Under the pieces are notes generated by a model. That model was not told the DNA's origin. It searched no databases and was given only the letters and a program-made list of their open reading frames with translations. Both the position numbers and the translations under genes were made by a program. From an uncultured Endozoicomonas sp. (GTDB lineage: Bacteria > Pseudomonadota > Gammaproteobacteria > Pseudomonadales > Endozoicomonadaceae), in contig OODV01000281.1 in NCBI GenBank assembly GCA_900299555.1, forward strand, positions 1 through 64,000: a stretch of DNA of 64,000 nt, written 5' to 3'. Each line of letters begins with the position of its first letter. Position 1 is the first letter of the stretch. This document shows, piece after piece, positions 8,088-18,615 of this stretch.

Positions 8088-9560
8088 ATGAAACGAGTGG
8101 GCTTTCTGTCAGCGCTAATATTATCCGCAACGTTGACCACTGCACTGACTGCTTTTTCCAGTGCAACAATGAGCAGCACCCTGAATTTACCAAGTCTTGG
8201 TGATGCGACATCCGGCATCATTTCACAGCAGGAAGAGTATCAACTGGGGCGCTCATGGCTGAAAGTCCTTCGCAATCAGACGCCAATGGTTTCTGACCCA
8301 CAACTAAAAGATTATCTTGAAAACCTCATTTACCGACTTGCAGCCTCCAGCCAGCTTCAGGATCATCGACTCGTCCCTTTGGTCATTAACAGTCCAGTAT
8401 TGAATGCATTTGCCGCCCCGGGGGGCATTGTCGGGGTGAATACCGGCCTGTTTCTTAACGCTGAAACAGAAGCACAATTTGCAGCGGTACTGGCTCACGA
8501 GCTCGCTCACCTGAGCCAACGACACTATGCCCGAAATGTAGAAGAAGCGCGCAACAAAAGCATACCCACCGCAGCAGCAATTCTCGGCTCAATACTGATT
8601 ATGGCAACGGCAGGTGGTGATGCTGGCGCCGCCGCACTGACCTCTACTGTTGCCGGCATGCAAAGCGCTCAACTCCGCTTCAGTCGCCAGTTTGAGCGGG
8701 AAGCAGACAATCTGGGCATTACCACTCTTGCCAAAGCTGGCTTTGACCCTCAGGCAATGCCAGAAATTTTTGAAGAAATGAACAAAGCAAGCCGTTATGG
8801 TAGCCGCCCCCCAGAATTCCTGCTCACACATCCAGTGACGGAAAACAGAATCGCTGACTCCCGCGCCCGTGCAGATCAGATGTCAGCCCAGAAATTAAGA
8901 ACAAGCAAAGGCTCTATGAATTACCAGTTCATGAGAATGCGTGCTGCTGTACTGAACAGTAAGAATCATCACGAAATGGCTCGGCAATTTAACAAAGAGT
9001 TGAACTCCGGCTTAACTAAACCATCAGTAGCCACCCGCTACGGATTGGCATTAGCCAGTATGAAAACCCGAGATTTCAAAGAAGCAGAGCGTCAGATGGA
9101 TAGCCTGCTGCAGAAATACCCTGAAAACCCTCATCTTATTATGACCCAGGCAAGCCTTGAAGCTCAGACTGGGAAAACAAAGCAAGGCCTTGCACGCATT
9201 GACCAGGCTTTAAGCATCAACCCTGACAGCTACCCTCTTTTGGCCACACGCGCTGAAATTCTGCTTAAGCAACAGAATTATACTGAAGCTCGTAACGAGT
9301 TGCTTAAACTTAGCCGACTACGCCCCGAAGACCCTGATATCTGGTTTGAGCTTGCCGAGGTTCAGGGACTGGCTGATGATATTGTTGGTCTTCACCAGTC
9401 CAGAGCAGAGTACTTCTTCCTGAACGGCAATACTGATGATGCTATTAAGCACCTTCAATATGCAGTAAAAATGGCGGGTGACAACTTCTCTTTGAAGTCC
9501 AAGCTACAGCAAAAGTTGACGGACATGCAAAACTATCGCCAGAGACTGAGGAACTCTTAA
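8088..9560 (+). CDS. bepA: Periplasmic metallochaperone/protease BepA
   Basis: 490 residues. BepA (YfgC) is a periplasmic M48 zinc peptidase with C-terminal TPRs. It works with the BAM complex, helping LptD maturation and degrading stalled outer membrane proteins. It has a signal peptide, then the zinc motif HELAHLSQRH (first histidine at residue 137) with the third ligand in EREADNLG. The TPR helices occupy roughly residues 290-480. The ATG at 8088 puts the signal peptide at the N terminus; a GTG 33 bases upstream is in frame but less likely. It is divergent from the TusA-like gene and close to bamC, which serves the same pathway. Confidence 0.93.
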   Translation: MKRVGFLSALILSATLTTALTAFSSATMSSTLNLPSLGDATSGIISQQEEYQLGRSWLKVLRNQTPMVSDPQLKDYLENLIYRLAASSQLQDHRLVPLVINSPVLNAFAAPGGIVGVNTGLFLNAETEAQFAAVLAHELAHLSQRHYARNVEEARNKSIPTAAAILGSILIMATAGGDAGAAALTSTVAGMQSAQLRFSRQFEREADNLGITTLAKAGFDPQAMPEIFEEMNKASRYGSRPPEFLLTHPVTENRIADSRARADQMSAQKLRTSKGSMNYQFMRMRAAVLNSKNHHEMARQFNKELNSGLTKPSVATRYGLALASMKTRDFKEAERQMDSLLQKYPENPHLIMTQASLEAQTGKTKQGLARIDQALSINPDSYPLLATRAEILLKQQNYTEARNELLKLSRLRPEDPDIWFELAEVQGLADDIVGLHQSRAEYFFLNGNTDDAIKHLQYAVKMAGDNFSLKSKLQQKLTDMQNYRQRLRNS

Positions 9561-9778
9561 CACCAAAAGGCCTTCTAATTCAGATAGATGAAAAGGCCTT
9601 CGGATTAATCACACAAACCTGACAGCTGACCCTCAAGCTCCCTGAACACCTCAATATTAATTTTTTAGAAATAAAAAATAATTTTTATATAAAATTTAGT
9701 TTTTAAAAAAATTTGAATTGAGCGTTTTTCCTAAACCTTCCGTACAAGTCTCAAAATAACAAGCATGGAGACTTGAGC

Positions 9779-10120
9779 ATGAACACATTTACAATTGAAG
9801 GCTGGAAAAAAAGCGTCGGTGCAAAGACCTCCACTCCCGTTGAAATGATGCATTTTCGAATTAATGAGCATTACCACTTGCTTCTGGAAGAAGCAGAAGA
9901 AGCTCTTATGGAAAATGGCCTAGACGACATGATGGTCAACATTGATATGAGCACAATGGAGCTGCAAACTTCTGAGGACTGCGGAGAACTAGCTGACTGC
10001 CAGCTAAGAGTTTATCTCAGCAAGGGCTACCAGCGCGGACAGTTTCATCTGGTAGGTCACCTAGCGAAGGATGCCAGCTTAGTTTACTCAAATGCGATCA
10101 TGATAGACCAGTTAGGCTAG
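9779..10120 (+). CDS. Small acidic protein of unknown function
   Basis: 113 residues; family not recognised. It is acidic, with a run of alpha-helical residues (LLLEEAEEALMENG) and two cysteines close together (EDCGELADC). There is no signal peptide or membrane segment, so it is probably cytoplasmic. GGAG eight bases before the ATG at 9779 makes that start better than the TTG two codons earlier. The 70 bases upstream are strikingly AT-rich. It has its own promoter region and a convergent hairpin terminator shared with nadA. It is a real gene by ribosome site and length, but the function is unknown. Confidence 0.65.
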   Translation: MNTFTIEGWKKSVGAKTSTPVEMMHFRINEHYHLLLEEAEEALMENGLDDMMVNIDMSTMELQTSEDCGELADCQLRVYLSKGYQRGQFHLVGHLAKDASLVYSNAIMIDQLG

Positions 10121-10165
10121 CTAACCACTTAAACCTCACCTCTGTCAATATGAATGAATGCTAAA

Positions 10166-10198
10166 TCAACTGCCCTCCATAACCAGGAAGGCAGTTGA
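10166..10198. terminator. Convergent hairpin terminator
   Basis: TCAACTGCC pairs with GGCAGTTGA, and an A-run follows on the + strand. It lies between the 113-residue gene (+) and nadA (-). Confidence 0.65.
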
Positions 10199-10208
10199 TA
10201 AAAAGCAT

Positions 10209-11246
10209 CTAATTGGCAGCTGTGAAATCCAGCATCCTTTGCAATGGTTTCAGCGCATCTTCCCTCAGCGAATCGCTAACTTCAATGATATTGAGCTCAC
10301 TGGGACTTTCCAGACACTCTAACAAAGCATCAAGGGTATTCATCGCCATCCAAGGACAGTGCGCACAACTACGACAAGTTGCACCACTTCCTGCAGTTGG
10401 TGCTTCCAGAAAACGCTTACCTGGGGACGCCTGCTGCATTTTATAGAAAATCCCACGATCAGTAGCAACAATAAAGGTATTGTTCGACATTTCCTGAGAT
10501 GCTTTTAACAGTTGGCTCGTCGAGCCTACCACATCAGCAATATCCACCACAGAATCCGGTGACTCTGGATGAACCAGAACAGCAGCATCCGGATACACCT
10601 GCTTCAGATCAAGAATTCCCTTTGCCTTAAATTCTTCATGAACAATACAGCTACTATCCCAAAGCAGCATATCGGCGCCGGTATTTTTCTGAATATAACT
10701 GCCTAAATACTTATCGGGTCCCCAGATAATCGCCTTACCCTGAGCGTCTAGGCTTTCAACAATGTCGAGCGCACAACTTGAAGTCACCACCCAGTCTGCC
10801 CGAGCCTTCACTGCCGCTGACGTGTTGGCATACACGACAACTTCACGGTCAGGATACTGATCACAAAAAGCAGAAAACTCTTCAACTGGACAACCCAGAT
10901 CAAGAGAACACTCAGCCTCTAATGTTGGCATCAGCACCTGCTTCTCAGGGCTCAAAATCTTGGACGTTTCCCCCATAAAGCGCACACCAGCCACAATGAG
11001 CGTATCTGCATCGTGCCGGGCACCAAAACGAGCCATCTCCAATGAGTCAGCGATAAAGCCGCCAGTCTCATCAGCCAACTCCTGCACAACAGGGTCTGTA
11101 TAATAGTGAGCTACCAGAACGGCACCCTTCTCTTTCAAAAGGTTTTTAATTCTGGTCTTCTTGGCTTCCTTTTCAACCGGGTCCACCGGTAATGGAGCCT
11201 TCTGCAAATGGCCCTGAACGAGCTCTCTGTCTATCACTGCATTCAT
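10209..11246 (-). CDS. nadA: Quinolinate synthase NadA
   Basis: 345 residues. NadA condenses iminoaspartate with dihydroxyacetone phosphate to quinolinate in NAD synthesis, using a [4Fe-4S] cluster. The three cluster cysteines are visible in the [16 protein letters not shown] and [13 protein letters not shown] segments. [17 protein letters not shown] is the N-terminal substrate-binding segment. The ATG at 11246 is preferred over an in-frame TTG six codons earlier. It borders tRNA-Lys and bepA, as in Pseudomonas. Confidence 0.96.
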   Translation of the reverse strand: MNAVIDRELVQGHLQKAPLPVDPVEKEAKKTRIKNLLKEKGAVLVAHYYTDPVVQELADETGGFIADSLEMARFGARHDADTLIVAGVRFMGETSKILSPEKQVLMPTLEAECSLDLGCPVEEFSAFCDQYPDREVVVYANTSAAVKARADWVVTSSCALDIVESLDAQGKAIIWGPDKYLGSYIQKNTGADMLLWDSSCIVHEEFKAKGILDLKQVYPDAAVLVHPESPDSVVDIADVVGSTSQLLKASQEMSNNTFIVATDRGIFYKMQQASPGKRFLEAPTAGSGATCRSCAHCPWMAMNTLDALLECLESPSELNIIEVSDSLREDALKPLQRMLDFTAAN

Positions 11247-11545
11247 AAAGCTTGCATCCGGCAAAGCACTTTACCCACCGCTTTATCTTGCTATGAATCA
11301 CTCCATTCAAGAACAGGCAACTGGCAAGTGTCTGCAACGTCCTCTATCAATCAGCCATGAGCTGAAAATACTGCCTTACTTGGATTTCCCAAACAAATGG
11401 AAACCGACTACCACAGTATTTTCATGACACCATCTTCTAAGAAAAATGTGGCACGTAGTCTAACACAGCTAAGTCTGAGCATCAGCCCTGTTGTGATTCT
11501 TACTGATAGATATGGATAAAACTAAAAAGGAAGGACTTAAAGAAG

Positions 11546-11621
11546 TGGTGGGTCGTGTAGGATTCGAACCTACGACCAATTGGTTAAAAGCCAACTGCTC
11601 TACCAACTGAGCTAACGACCC
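11546..11621 (-). tRNA. tRNA-Lys (anticodon TTT)
   Basis: The reverse complement folds as a standard 76-base tRNA. The acceptor stem is GGGTCGT/ACGACCC, the D-loop segment is AGCTCAGTTGGTAGAGC, the anticodon loop is CTTTTAA and the T-arm is GTTCGAATC. CCA is encoded. In Pseudomonas a tRNA-Lys lies next to queC; here it stays near nadA and queC is far away. Confidence 0.97.
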
Positions 11622-11805
11622 GATCAGGAAAATTATACGCAGCAAAATTTGTTTTACAAGCAAATTAATGAATCATCCTGCTCACAGGGCACACAGGAAA
11701 CTTTGAGATAAAAAGCTTCCTCTGGCAAAAACAACATTATTGATACGAGCCAACACTTTGCATCGCAAGTTTTCTTAATATAGCGCCTCATTTTTTGAGG
11801 TACAC

Positions 11806-12196
11806 ATGAGGGCCGTAAAGCCTCCCATAATGTGCGAGAAGCTATCCACAAATGGCTGGATGGAGCAAAAGTTCAGAGGCTCTCTAAGGAGTATGGTACA
11901 GATTCTTCTGTATCTACCGCTGGATCTCACGCTATCGGGCAGGTGGTATGGATGCCCTGAAGACACGCCACATAGCTCACAGCAAAAATTCAAAACTCAC
12001 ATCTGAGCAGCAAAACTCTCTGGTTATTATTATTCTCACCAATGAACCAACCGCTTGCGGTTTTTATAAAGCTCTTGGACCAGAGATATTGTGGCTGCAG
12101 TGATCAAGACCGAGTTCGGTATCACTATACATCCCGCTGCTGTCAGCAAAATGCTCAGAAGAATTGGCCTGATTCCACAGTGTTCAGCCCGATCAT
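11806..12196 (+). mobile_element. IS630-family transposase remnant (copy A)
   Basis: Fragments of an IS630-type transposase can be read across several frames. They include a helix-turn-helix part (REAIHKWLDG-like), a GGMDALKT-like segment and an AAVIKTEFGITIHPAAVSKMLRR-type winged helix part (residues split here by frame changes). It ends abruptly where an SDR tail begins, has no catalytic region and is not functional. It is similar to copies B (13838-14528) and C (27553-28373). Confidence 0.75.
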
Positions 12197-12199
12197 CTC

Positions 12200-12298
12200 T
12201 CAGCGAAAGAAAGTGCTGAAGGGATCATCGGTGTTATTGAGAGTGGTATGAAAAGTGGCGCTTTTGTTGATAAAAAGGGTAAGAGTATTCCCTGGTAA
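12200..12298 (+). pseudogene. C-terminal remnant of a short-chain dehydrogenase
   Basis: The frame from 12200 to the TAA at 12296-12298 reads as the last ~32 residues of an SDR oxidoreductase. It contains ESAEGIIGVIESG and the typical C-terminal ending GKSIPW. Nothing upstream of it matches an SDR, because the IS630 remnant abuts it. It is most likely a gene truncated by insertion and deletion. Confidence 0.5.
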
Positions 12299-12518
12299 AC
12301 GGCTTGTGCGCTATCTATCCGAAATAGAAATAAGTAAAATTCTAATTACTTCCTCAAACTCTAAAAATTCACCTATTCTTTCATTCAAACTTCTGAGAAT
12401 ACTGTCTACTCTAAGCTACCTCATAATAGAGTGAGGCAAAACATCCGTAGTATATACCCCAAACTATACTGTCATTTGTCAATTGAACAAAACGCCTAGG
12501 CAAAATGGAATTATCCGT

Positions 12519-13706
12519 ATGCTTCCAAATTTCCTTCAGAACAGGCGTCATGGGCGCCTTAGCCATGACACCCGGTTTTCCCGGCCACAGCTACCGGAAG
12601 CCAATAACCAGGAACGCTGTACGGAAGGCAGTACTAATGAACCCCCAGCCCTATCGGCATGCAGGGCTGGAGATATTAAACTCTTAAAAAATGAACTCAA
12701 TGAAAGGCCGAGCCTTATCAATGAAGAATTTCGATCGGCAAGATCTGGTTTTCTACGAACGCTATTATTTATGGCTACCAGCAACGGGCATTATGGTATC
12801 GTCGAATACCTGCTGAAAAATTGTGCAGATCCTGATAAAGCCTGTGATGGCGTAACCCCACTTCACCAGGCTGCGTGTAGCGGCCACTCAGGAATCGCTC
12901 GGCTACTGCTACGGTACGGAGCAAATATTGATTCAATGCTCCATGACGGCGCAACCCCACTGCTTTTAGCAGCCCGGTGGGGTCGGAAAGACGTGGTTGA
13001 GTCTTTACTGGTTAAGGGGGCAGACCCGACCATTGGATGCGGAAGAGCGACCCCTTTGTATCAGGCCATCTACCGTGGGCATACCGCCATCGTCAAATTA
13101 TTGCTGACGGAAAAAACCAGAATGGAGCTTCAGAAACAAGGCCCAGAGTATCTATACGCGGCAGCCCAGGGAGGGCATGTCGATGTAATCCAACTATTAC
13201 TGAATCAGGGCATTGATAAAAATGCTCAATACAGAGGCGTATCAGCGCTCTTTACTGCGGTAGAATATCAACAAATTGAGTCTGTCAGATGTTTATTGAA
13301 TGCCTCGGTAAATGTTGAATCTGCTTATAACGATCGAACCCCACTCTTTAAAGCTGTTCAGAAAGGCCATGTTGATATTGCAGCCTTATTACTTGAACAT
13401 GGTGCAGATATCAAAACGTCATGGGTTGGCATACCTATCTTCTGCAAAGCAGTAGACAGTAATAATCTGGATATGGTCAGACTACTGGCTCAATATGGTG
13501 CAGACCTTGAATCAGGTATCGCCATAGGCATGAATTGTCAAAAATCCCCTTTACAAATCGCTGAAGATCAAAACTATACAGCCATTGCCAAGTGTATTAA
13601 GGCTGAAATGAAAACACGCAGAAAAGGTTCGGCAACAAAGGGGCTATTTACGACCATCCGGATAAAAATATGTTTGGCATTAAATACCATCGTTTATAGC
13701 CGTTAA
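12519..13706 (+). CDS. Ankyrin-repeat protein
   Basis: 395 residues. It consists almost entirely of ankyrin repeats. At least seven units can be seen from about residue 80 to 350, with typical TPLHQAACSGHSGIARLLLRYGA and TPLFKAVQKGHVDIAALLLEHGAD consensus segments (each broken here only for description). The first ~60 residues are basic and Ser/Arg-rich; the C terminus is a short basic tail. There is no Sec signal. Such repeats mediate protein-protein contacts and are common in effectors of host-associated bacteria, so an effector role is inferred, not shown. A TTG 12 codons upstream is an alternative start. IS630 remnants lie on both sides. Confidence 0.85.
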   Translation: MLPNFLQNRRHGRLSHDTRFSRPQLPEANNQERCTEGSTNEPPALSACRAGDIKLLKNELNERPSLINEEFRSARSGFLRTLLFMATSNGHYGIVEYLLKNCADPDKACDGVTPLHQAACSGHSGIARLLLRYGANIDSMLHDGATPLLLAARWGRKDVVESLLVKGADPTIGCGRATPLYQAIYRGHTAIVKLLLTEKTRMELQKQGPEYLYAAAQGGHVDVIQLLLNQGIDKNAQYRGVSALFTAVEYQQIESVRCLLNASVNVESAYNDRTPLFKAVQKGHVDIAALLLEHGADIKTSWVGIPIFCKAVDSNNLDMVRLLAQYGADLESGIAIGMNCQKSPLQIAEDQNYTAIAKCIKAEMKTRRKGSATKGLFTTIRIKICLALNTIVYSR

Positions 13707-13837
13707 TTACGCCATTATGGCGTCAGGGTTTTAGTGGTTAACTCGTACATACTTCAATGAGTTTGACATATTCGGCTAATCAGTCATTTTTATAAATCTT
13801 TACTTTGCAGTGATCGGCTAATGGGTTGAAACAGACC

Positions 13838-14528
13838 ACTCATGTATTTAGTGCTGGATCTCACGCTACCGTTCAGGCGGTATGGATACCCTGAAAACCC
13901 GCCCGATTGCTCACAGAAAAAATTCAAAACTCACACCTGAGCAAAAGGTATTCTGGTCAAAATTATTCTCACCAAAGAGCCAGCCGATTACGGTTTTTAT
14001 AAAGCTCTCTGGACCAGAGACATTGTGGCTGCTGTTATCAAGACAGAGTTCGATATCACTATGCATCCCAGTTGTCAGCAAAATGCTCCGACGCATTGGC
14101 CTGACTCTCCAGCGCCCTGTTCGAAAATACTGGCAGCAGGATGAAAAAAAGTACAGGAGTATCTGGGTGCTCGTTATCCCTCACTACGCAAGCAGGCTGA
14201 AGAGAACGGCACCATTACCTACTTTATTGATGAAGCCAGTATACGCTCTGATTATCACATTGGCACAACGTGGAGCCGACATGGCGTAACCCCGACTGTC
14301 ACCAAAACCGGAGCACGTTCAGGCATTAACATGATCGCAGCTGTCAGTGGGCAGGCCAAATGCGCTATTGGCATTGAAAAGCATAGAGCTGTTCTTGAGG
14401 GCAGTTAGCTCGGGGCTGAAATCACTGCAGAGGCAGCGAAAAAAGATTTCTGGTTTTTTCAGGGCCGAGTACACGCTCTATGCCTGTTTGGAGGTTTTTT
14501 GTGCATAGGATGTGCTTACATCAATAAC
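13838..14528 (+). mobile_element. IS630-family element remnant (copy B)
   Basis: About 690 bases of a decayed IS630 transposase, lacking the 5' part and with several frameshifts and a stop. Frames together encode GFYKALWTRDIVAAVIKT-like, FIDEASIRSDYHIGTTW and GVTPTVTKTGARSGINMI segments. The second carries the typical DE of the IS630 catalytic core. The end at about 14500-14528 (GTGCATAGG...ATCAATAAC) is the IS terminus shared with copy C, which lies inverted at 27.5-28.4 kb. Confidence 0.85.
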
Positions 14529-14555
14529 TGATATAACCTAAATACGCTGTTCAAG

Positions 14556-14824
14556 TATCCTATGGATATCCGTAAAGTGATCTATACGACCAATGCCATA
14601 GAGTCCTAACAGTGTGATCCGTAAGGCACTGGACAAGTGGAAAATCTTCCCAATAGATGACTCAGCGAGAAAGCTGAGTATACCTTACCATTCAGGAGGC
14701 ATCCAAAAAATGGACAATGCCGATTAGAAACTGGAAAGTGGCCTTAAACAAGTTTTTGATTCCGTTTGAAGACCGCCTAGCAATTATATTAACTAAGGCA
14801 GAAGCACAGTTAGATGTATACTCT
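14556..14824 (+). mobile_element. IS256-family transposase C-terminal remnant
   Basis: The frames encode the C terminus of an IS256 transposase, with MDIRKVIYTTNAIES and PIRNWKVALNKFL-type segments, interrupted by a stop and frameshifts. The end GCACAGTTAGATGTATACTCTC corresponds to the IS terminus. A second copy lies at 56905-57178. Confidence 0.8.
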
Positions 14825-14826
14825 CA

Positions 14827-14866
14827 AATTTGAGGGGCTCATCTCAGCCTGAAACTCACCCATCGC
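14827..14866 (+). repeat. Solo IS982-type end
   Basis: 40 bases identical, except for one base, to the reverse complement of the left end of the IS982 element at 18616-18655. It lies directly after the IS256 terminus and before the sensor kinase, facing the other copy. It is the trace of a second IS982 element that has otherwise been lost. Confidence 0.7.
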
Positions 14867-14946
14867 GTAACCTATAGAAATCTTTACACTTCCATCCAAT
14901 TTAGGAATTAATGAATTTTTACAACTGAAATGCAACATGTATTCTG

Positions 14947-17900
14947 CTAAGGGCTCGAGTGAAGTAAAGAGGTGTAAAGAGACTCAAGTCCCTGGACATC
15001 AAGCGATTTACATAACTCAATAACTTTAGTGGGAATGCTTCCATAGCCTTGTTCGAGAGCCCACCTCTCTGCCTGCTCTTTGAGTGACTCCAGATCACCA
15101 ATTTCAAGGGAATACTTCAGTGCATTAATCATTTCTTCGATACAGTGGTCAGAGAGGAACGAGGGTAATTGCTGATCATCAGCTTCTTCTAAATGGTGAT
15201 GAATACAGATAAATAACTCATCAAAATGGACAGGCTTTGCAATAAAGCCACAAAAGCCTGCATCGGCGATTCTCATTCTTGTCTGCTTGGAAACACTGGC
15301 AGAGATAGCCATAATCTTTATTGATCCTTGCTTGGTAATGCCATGAATCGCCCTTGCTGCATCAAAACCATCAAGCCCCGGCATATGCAGATCCATTAAA
15401 ATGAGGTCATAGCGAGTAGCTCTGCATTTTTCCACCGCCTCAAGACCGTCCTCTGCCGCATCGACATCAAAAGATTTCGATTTAAGCGCCTTAACCAGCA
15501 TATCTCTATTATTAAAACTGTCGTCAACCACCAGAATTTGACGCTTACTAAACAGCCCTCCTTCTATGCCAGTAGTAATCTTCACTGGGGATGGGACTCC
15601 TTCAGAGTTTTTACAGCTATCCACATGACTGACCTGGTAGGGAACACTGAAATAGAAATTACTCCCTTTGCCAACCTCACTTTCAACCTGAAGCTCCCCC
15701 CCCATGGCCTTCACAAGCCTATAACTGATTGACAGCCCCAAGCCTGCGCCTCCACACTCCTGCCCTTTCTTTAATTGAGTAAACGGCTGAAACAGTTCTG
15801 CCATTTCGGCAGATGAAATCCCGGGTCCGCTATCGAGAACTTCAAACTGAAGCTGTTTATCTTTTAACTGAACATTCACACATACGCTGCCGGAATCAGT
15901 GAATTTTACAGCGTTCCCTATCAAGTTAATCAACACCTGGCGAAGCTTGATATTATCACCAACCAGCTCCGGTTGAACGGCTTGATTGATATCTAAGAGT
16001 ATATCTACCCCTTTGGCACTCGCGACTTCGCGGACATTGGCAAATACCATATCCAAAGTGACTTGGAGATTAAAAGGAGCTAAATGGCTTCTCACAATAC
16101 CACTTTCAATCTTGGTAATATCCAGAATGTCATTGATCATCGTCAGAAGATGCAAGCCACATGCCTCAAGCGATGAAAGACTTTCTCTGTATTTGTCAGG
16201 GATATCAGTGTCCGTTAAGAGTAGCTGCGCATAACCAAGTACTCCATTAAGCGGGGTTCTCAGCTCATGGCTAATATGAGATAAAAACAATGACTTTGCC
16301 TGACTTGCCTTCTCTGCCGTCTCTTTAGCCTTCAGCAACTCTCCCTCTATCTGTTTTCTTTGGGTAATATCTCGAAAGACGATGGAGATGATCAGACCAT
16401 CAGCAGTAGTCAGAACATTACTGGATATTTCTATGGGAAACCCATGGCCATATCTATCAAAACCACGAGAAAGGGTTGCATCCAGACAATGACTTTCAGC
16501 GCTGTCAGAGCCTGGTTCCAATTTTTTCAGCAATGCCAGCTCTGAGCGGCATTCAGGATCAATTAGCAACGCTAATGGTAATCCCAGCAAATCACATTCA
16601 CGATAGCGAAACAGATCCATCACCCTGGAATTTACCAGATTGATTACACCCGAGCTGTCTGTAATTACAATAGCATCGGGTGAGCCTGCTATCAGAGCCT
16701 TGAACTTTTCCGTATCACGAACACGATGGGTTATATCATTACCCATACACTCTATGCTATGCACTCTCTGGTTAGGTGCATTTCCTGTCAGTGCACCTTT
16801 ATTTGAATGACCTGCACAGCTCACTTCAATGCAGCGTATAGATCCATCCTTATGAGACATTTCCAGCTCAAATGTCTCTTGCCAGACACCTTTGGGCGAA
16901 TGATTGAGAATTTCCTTAAAGGAATCATTAATAAAGGATTCAGTCAAAAACTTTTGAATGTCGCCGAAAAACTCTTCTACGCTGAAACCAAGTACTGAAA
17001 CGATTGATGGGCTGACATAGGAAATTATGCCTGAGCTCGTCAGATGGAAGTAGAAGTAACTACCCCTCAGCTGCTGAACAAGATTTCCCATATTTTGCGC
17101 TCTTGCATTTTGTAATGCCTCCTCTCTATTTAGAAGGCGATTTTTCAGCCGAACAAAACTCCTACCGAGGCTGACAGCTTCATCTTTTGAGTCTGGAGAA
17201 CTATCACCAAAATCTCCAGGCGAGGCACCAAAAGTATTCATTTGATTCTTTAATTCATTTAAAGGTCGCGTAATTCGTCCAGATACAATCCAGAGACAAA
17301 CTATCGACAAAAGCATTGCGAGCGCAATCAGACTTGCACTTAATACAGCCTGTCTTATCACAGGCTTCATGAGATCGCTTTCAAGAATGCTATAGCTGAA
17401 GAACCAGCCTACAGACTGAATTGGAACAGCCGTATGCCATTTATAGGTATCCCTGGTAAAAATCCGCACACTAGCGGCCTCTTTTTTATTGACAACATGA
17501 TTTAAAATATCCTTTAGAAAGCCACAGGGCATTTCAGGATCAGGAGGTTTTTTAACAGGACGAAAAAAAAACTGTGCAATGGGGTTTGAAAACTCTGAAG
17601 GAAAGAATATTTCACCATACCCCTGGCACGGACCTAAACGTGAAAATCGTTCAAATGTGCGATATTTGGGTAAAGATATGCCATTAGCATAGACAATATT
17701 ACCCTCTGAGTCGGCGATTATAATACGTGTTCTTGGATCTGACTTAATTGGGTGATCAATCAGTTTTGATCCATCAATATCAATCCTTAAAAAGCGAACC
17801 AACCCTGCGCCATTATCTGAAACTTTTATCAATAAGGAGGTGTAAAAATCAAAATTCCCTACCACGTCAGTATTTACGTACCAGTTATAACTATAATCTG

Positions 17901-18345
17901 GGCGATCAATGATAGATAAAAACATTGATTCAGGTACAGAGTAATGCTGACTCACATCGCTAGCAACAAACTGTTGATCATCCCTCTGCCAGTAGATAGG
18001 TGTTTCATCCCTTATAGCCCGCCCCTCAGAATTATGAAAGCTAATAACAGCTATTGATTTAATTAAAAAAACATCTCCAAATAGTGCGGAAATTTTAGAA
18101 GTAAGATTGTCAACAGAATGGTTTTCAACGGATAGAGACAGTGCCTGCCCGGCATGAATCACATTATTAATATTCCCATTAATTAACGATGCATAGTGCA
18201 ACGTTTGATTTAGATGCCTAAGACCAATCTCTGCAGATGCAGCGCGAAAAGAAAAATATAAGAAAACAAAAGTGATAAAACAATAAAAAACCAATGCTGG
18301 AAACAAATTAAATAGCGTAATCTTCTGCCTGATAGAGGTTGACAT
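14947..18345 (-). CDS. Hybrid sensor histidine kinase with two PAS domains
   Basis: 1132 residues. The order is: transmembrane helix 1 (about 12-34), a large periplasmic sensor region (35-328, Cache-like by length), transmembrane helix 2 (332-354), HAMP (355-407), PAS (430-540), PAS (548-665), HisKA with the phospho-histidine in SHELRTPLNG (His693), HATPase with N811, DSGPG and GGAGLGLS, and a receiver domain (935-1055) with DD941-942 and phospho-Asp985 in LMDLHMPG. The final ~60 residues are helical and resemble a reduced Hpt-like tail, but lack a recognisable histidine motif. The kinase appears catalytically complete. No response regulator or target gene is next to it; it is an orphan bracketed by IS982 ends. 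Signal unknown. Confidence 0.93.
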   Translation of the reverse strand: MSTSIRQKITLFNLFPALVFYCFITFVFLYFSFRAASAEIGLRHLNQTLHYASLINGNINNVIHAGQALSLSVENHSVDNLTSKISALFGDVFLIKSIAVISFHNSEGRAIRDETPIYWQRDDQQFVASDVSQHYSVPESMFLSIIDRPDYSYNWYVNTDVVGNFDFYTSLLIKVSDNGAGLVRFLRIDIDGSKLIDHPIKSDPRTRIIIADSEGNIVYANGISLPKYRTFERFSRLGPCQGYGEIFFPSEFSNPIAQFFFRPVKKPPDPEMPCGFLKDILNHVVNKKEAASVRIFTRDTYKWHTAVPIQSVGWFFSYSILESDLMKPVIRQAVLSASLIALAMLLSIVCLWIVSGRITRPLNELKNQMNTFGASPGDFGDSSPDSKDEAVSLGRSFVRLKNRLLNREEALQNARAQNMGNLVQQLRGSYFYFHLTSSGIISYVSPSIVSVLGFSVEEFFGDIQKFLTESFINDSFKEILNHSPKGVWQETFELEMSHKDGSIRCIEVSCAGHSNKGALTGNAPNQRVHSIECMGNDITHRVRDTEKFKALIAGSPDAIVITDSSGVINLVNSRVMDLFRYRECDLLGLPLALLIDPECRSELALLKKLEPGSDSAESHCLDATLSRGFDRYGHGFPIEISSNVLTTADGLIISIVFRDITQRKQIEGELLKAKETAEKASQAKSLFLSHISHELRTPLNGVLGYAQLLLTDTDIPDKYRESLSSLEACGLHLLTMINDILDITKIESGIVRSHLAPFNLQVTLDMVFANVREVASAKGVDILLDINQAVQPELVGDNIKLRQVLINLIGNAVKFTDSGSVCVNVQLKDKQLQFEVLDSGPGISSAEMAELFQPFTQLKKGQECGGAGLGLSISYRLVKAMGGELQVESEVGKGSNFYFSVPYQVSHVDSCKNSEGVPSPVKITTGIEGGLFSKRQILVVDDSFNNRDMLVKALKSKSFDVDAAEDGLEAVEKCRATRYDLILMDLHMPGLDGFDAARAIHGITKQGSIKIMAISASVSKQTRMRIADAGFCGFIAKPVHFDELFICIHHHLEEADDQQLPSFLSDHCIEEMINALKYSLEIGDLESLKEQAERWALEQGYGSIPTKVIELCKSLDVQGLESLYTSLLHSSP

Positions 18346-18615
18346 AAATAAAATTCATTGAAAACAACGAGTGCTTTTTATTAAGTTAAAAGCACTAAAA
18401 AACATAAAAATCGTAACTACACCTTATATGACTCAATTAAAATAACATCTAAAAAGGTAGTTTTATATGTACCCGCACAAGTAGTTTAATTAAATAACAA
18501 ATATTTGCAATCTCAGAACAAGCAAATTTACAGATGTACGATTGATATCCCAGCTTAATCAAGAAAAACACACAATACTGAAATGTATTAAAGAATAAGA
18601 AATATCTATTATTAT
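18346..18615. other. AT-rich upstream region of the sensor kinase
   Basis: 270 bases of AT-rich sequence between the kinase start and the IS982 end. It presumably carries the kinase promoter. No gene or RNA was recognised. Confidence 0.4.
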
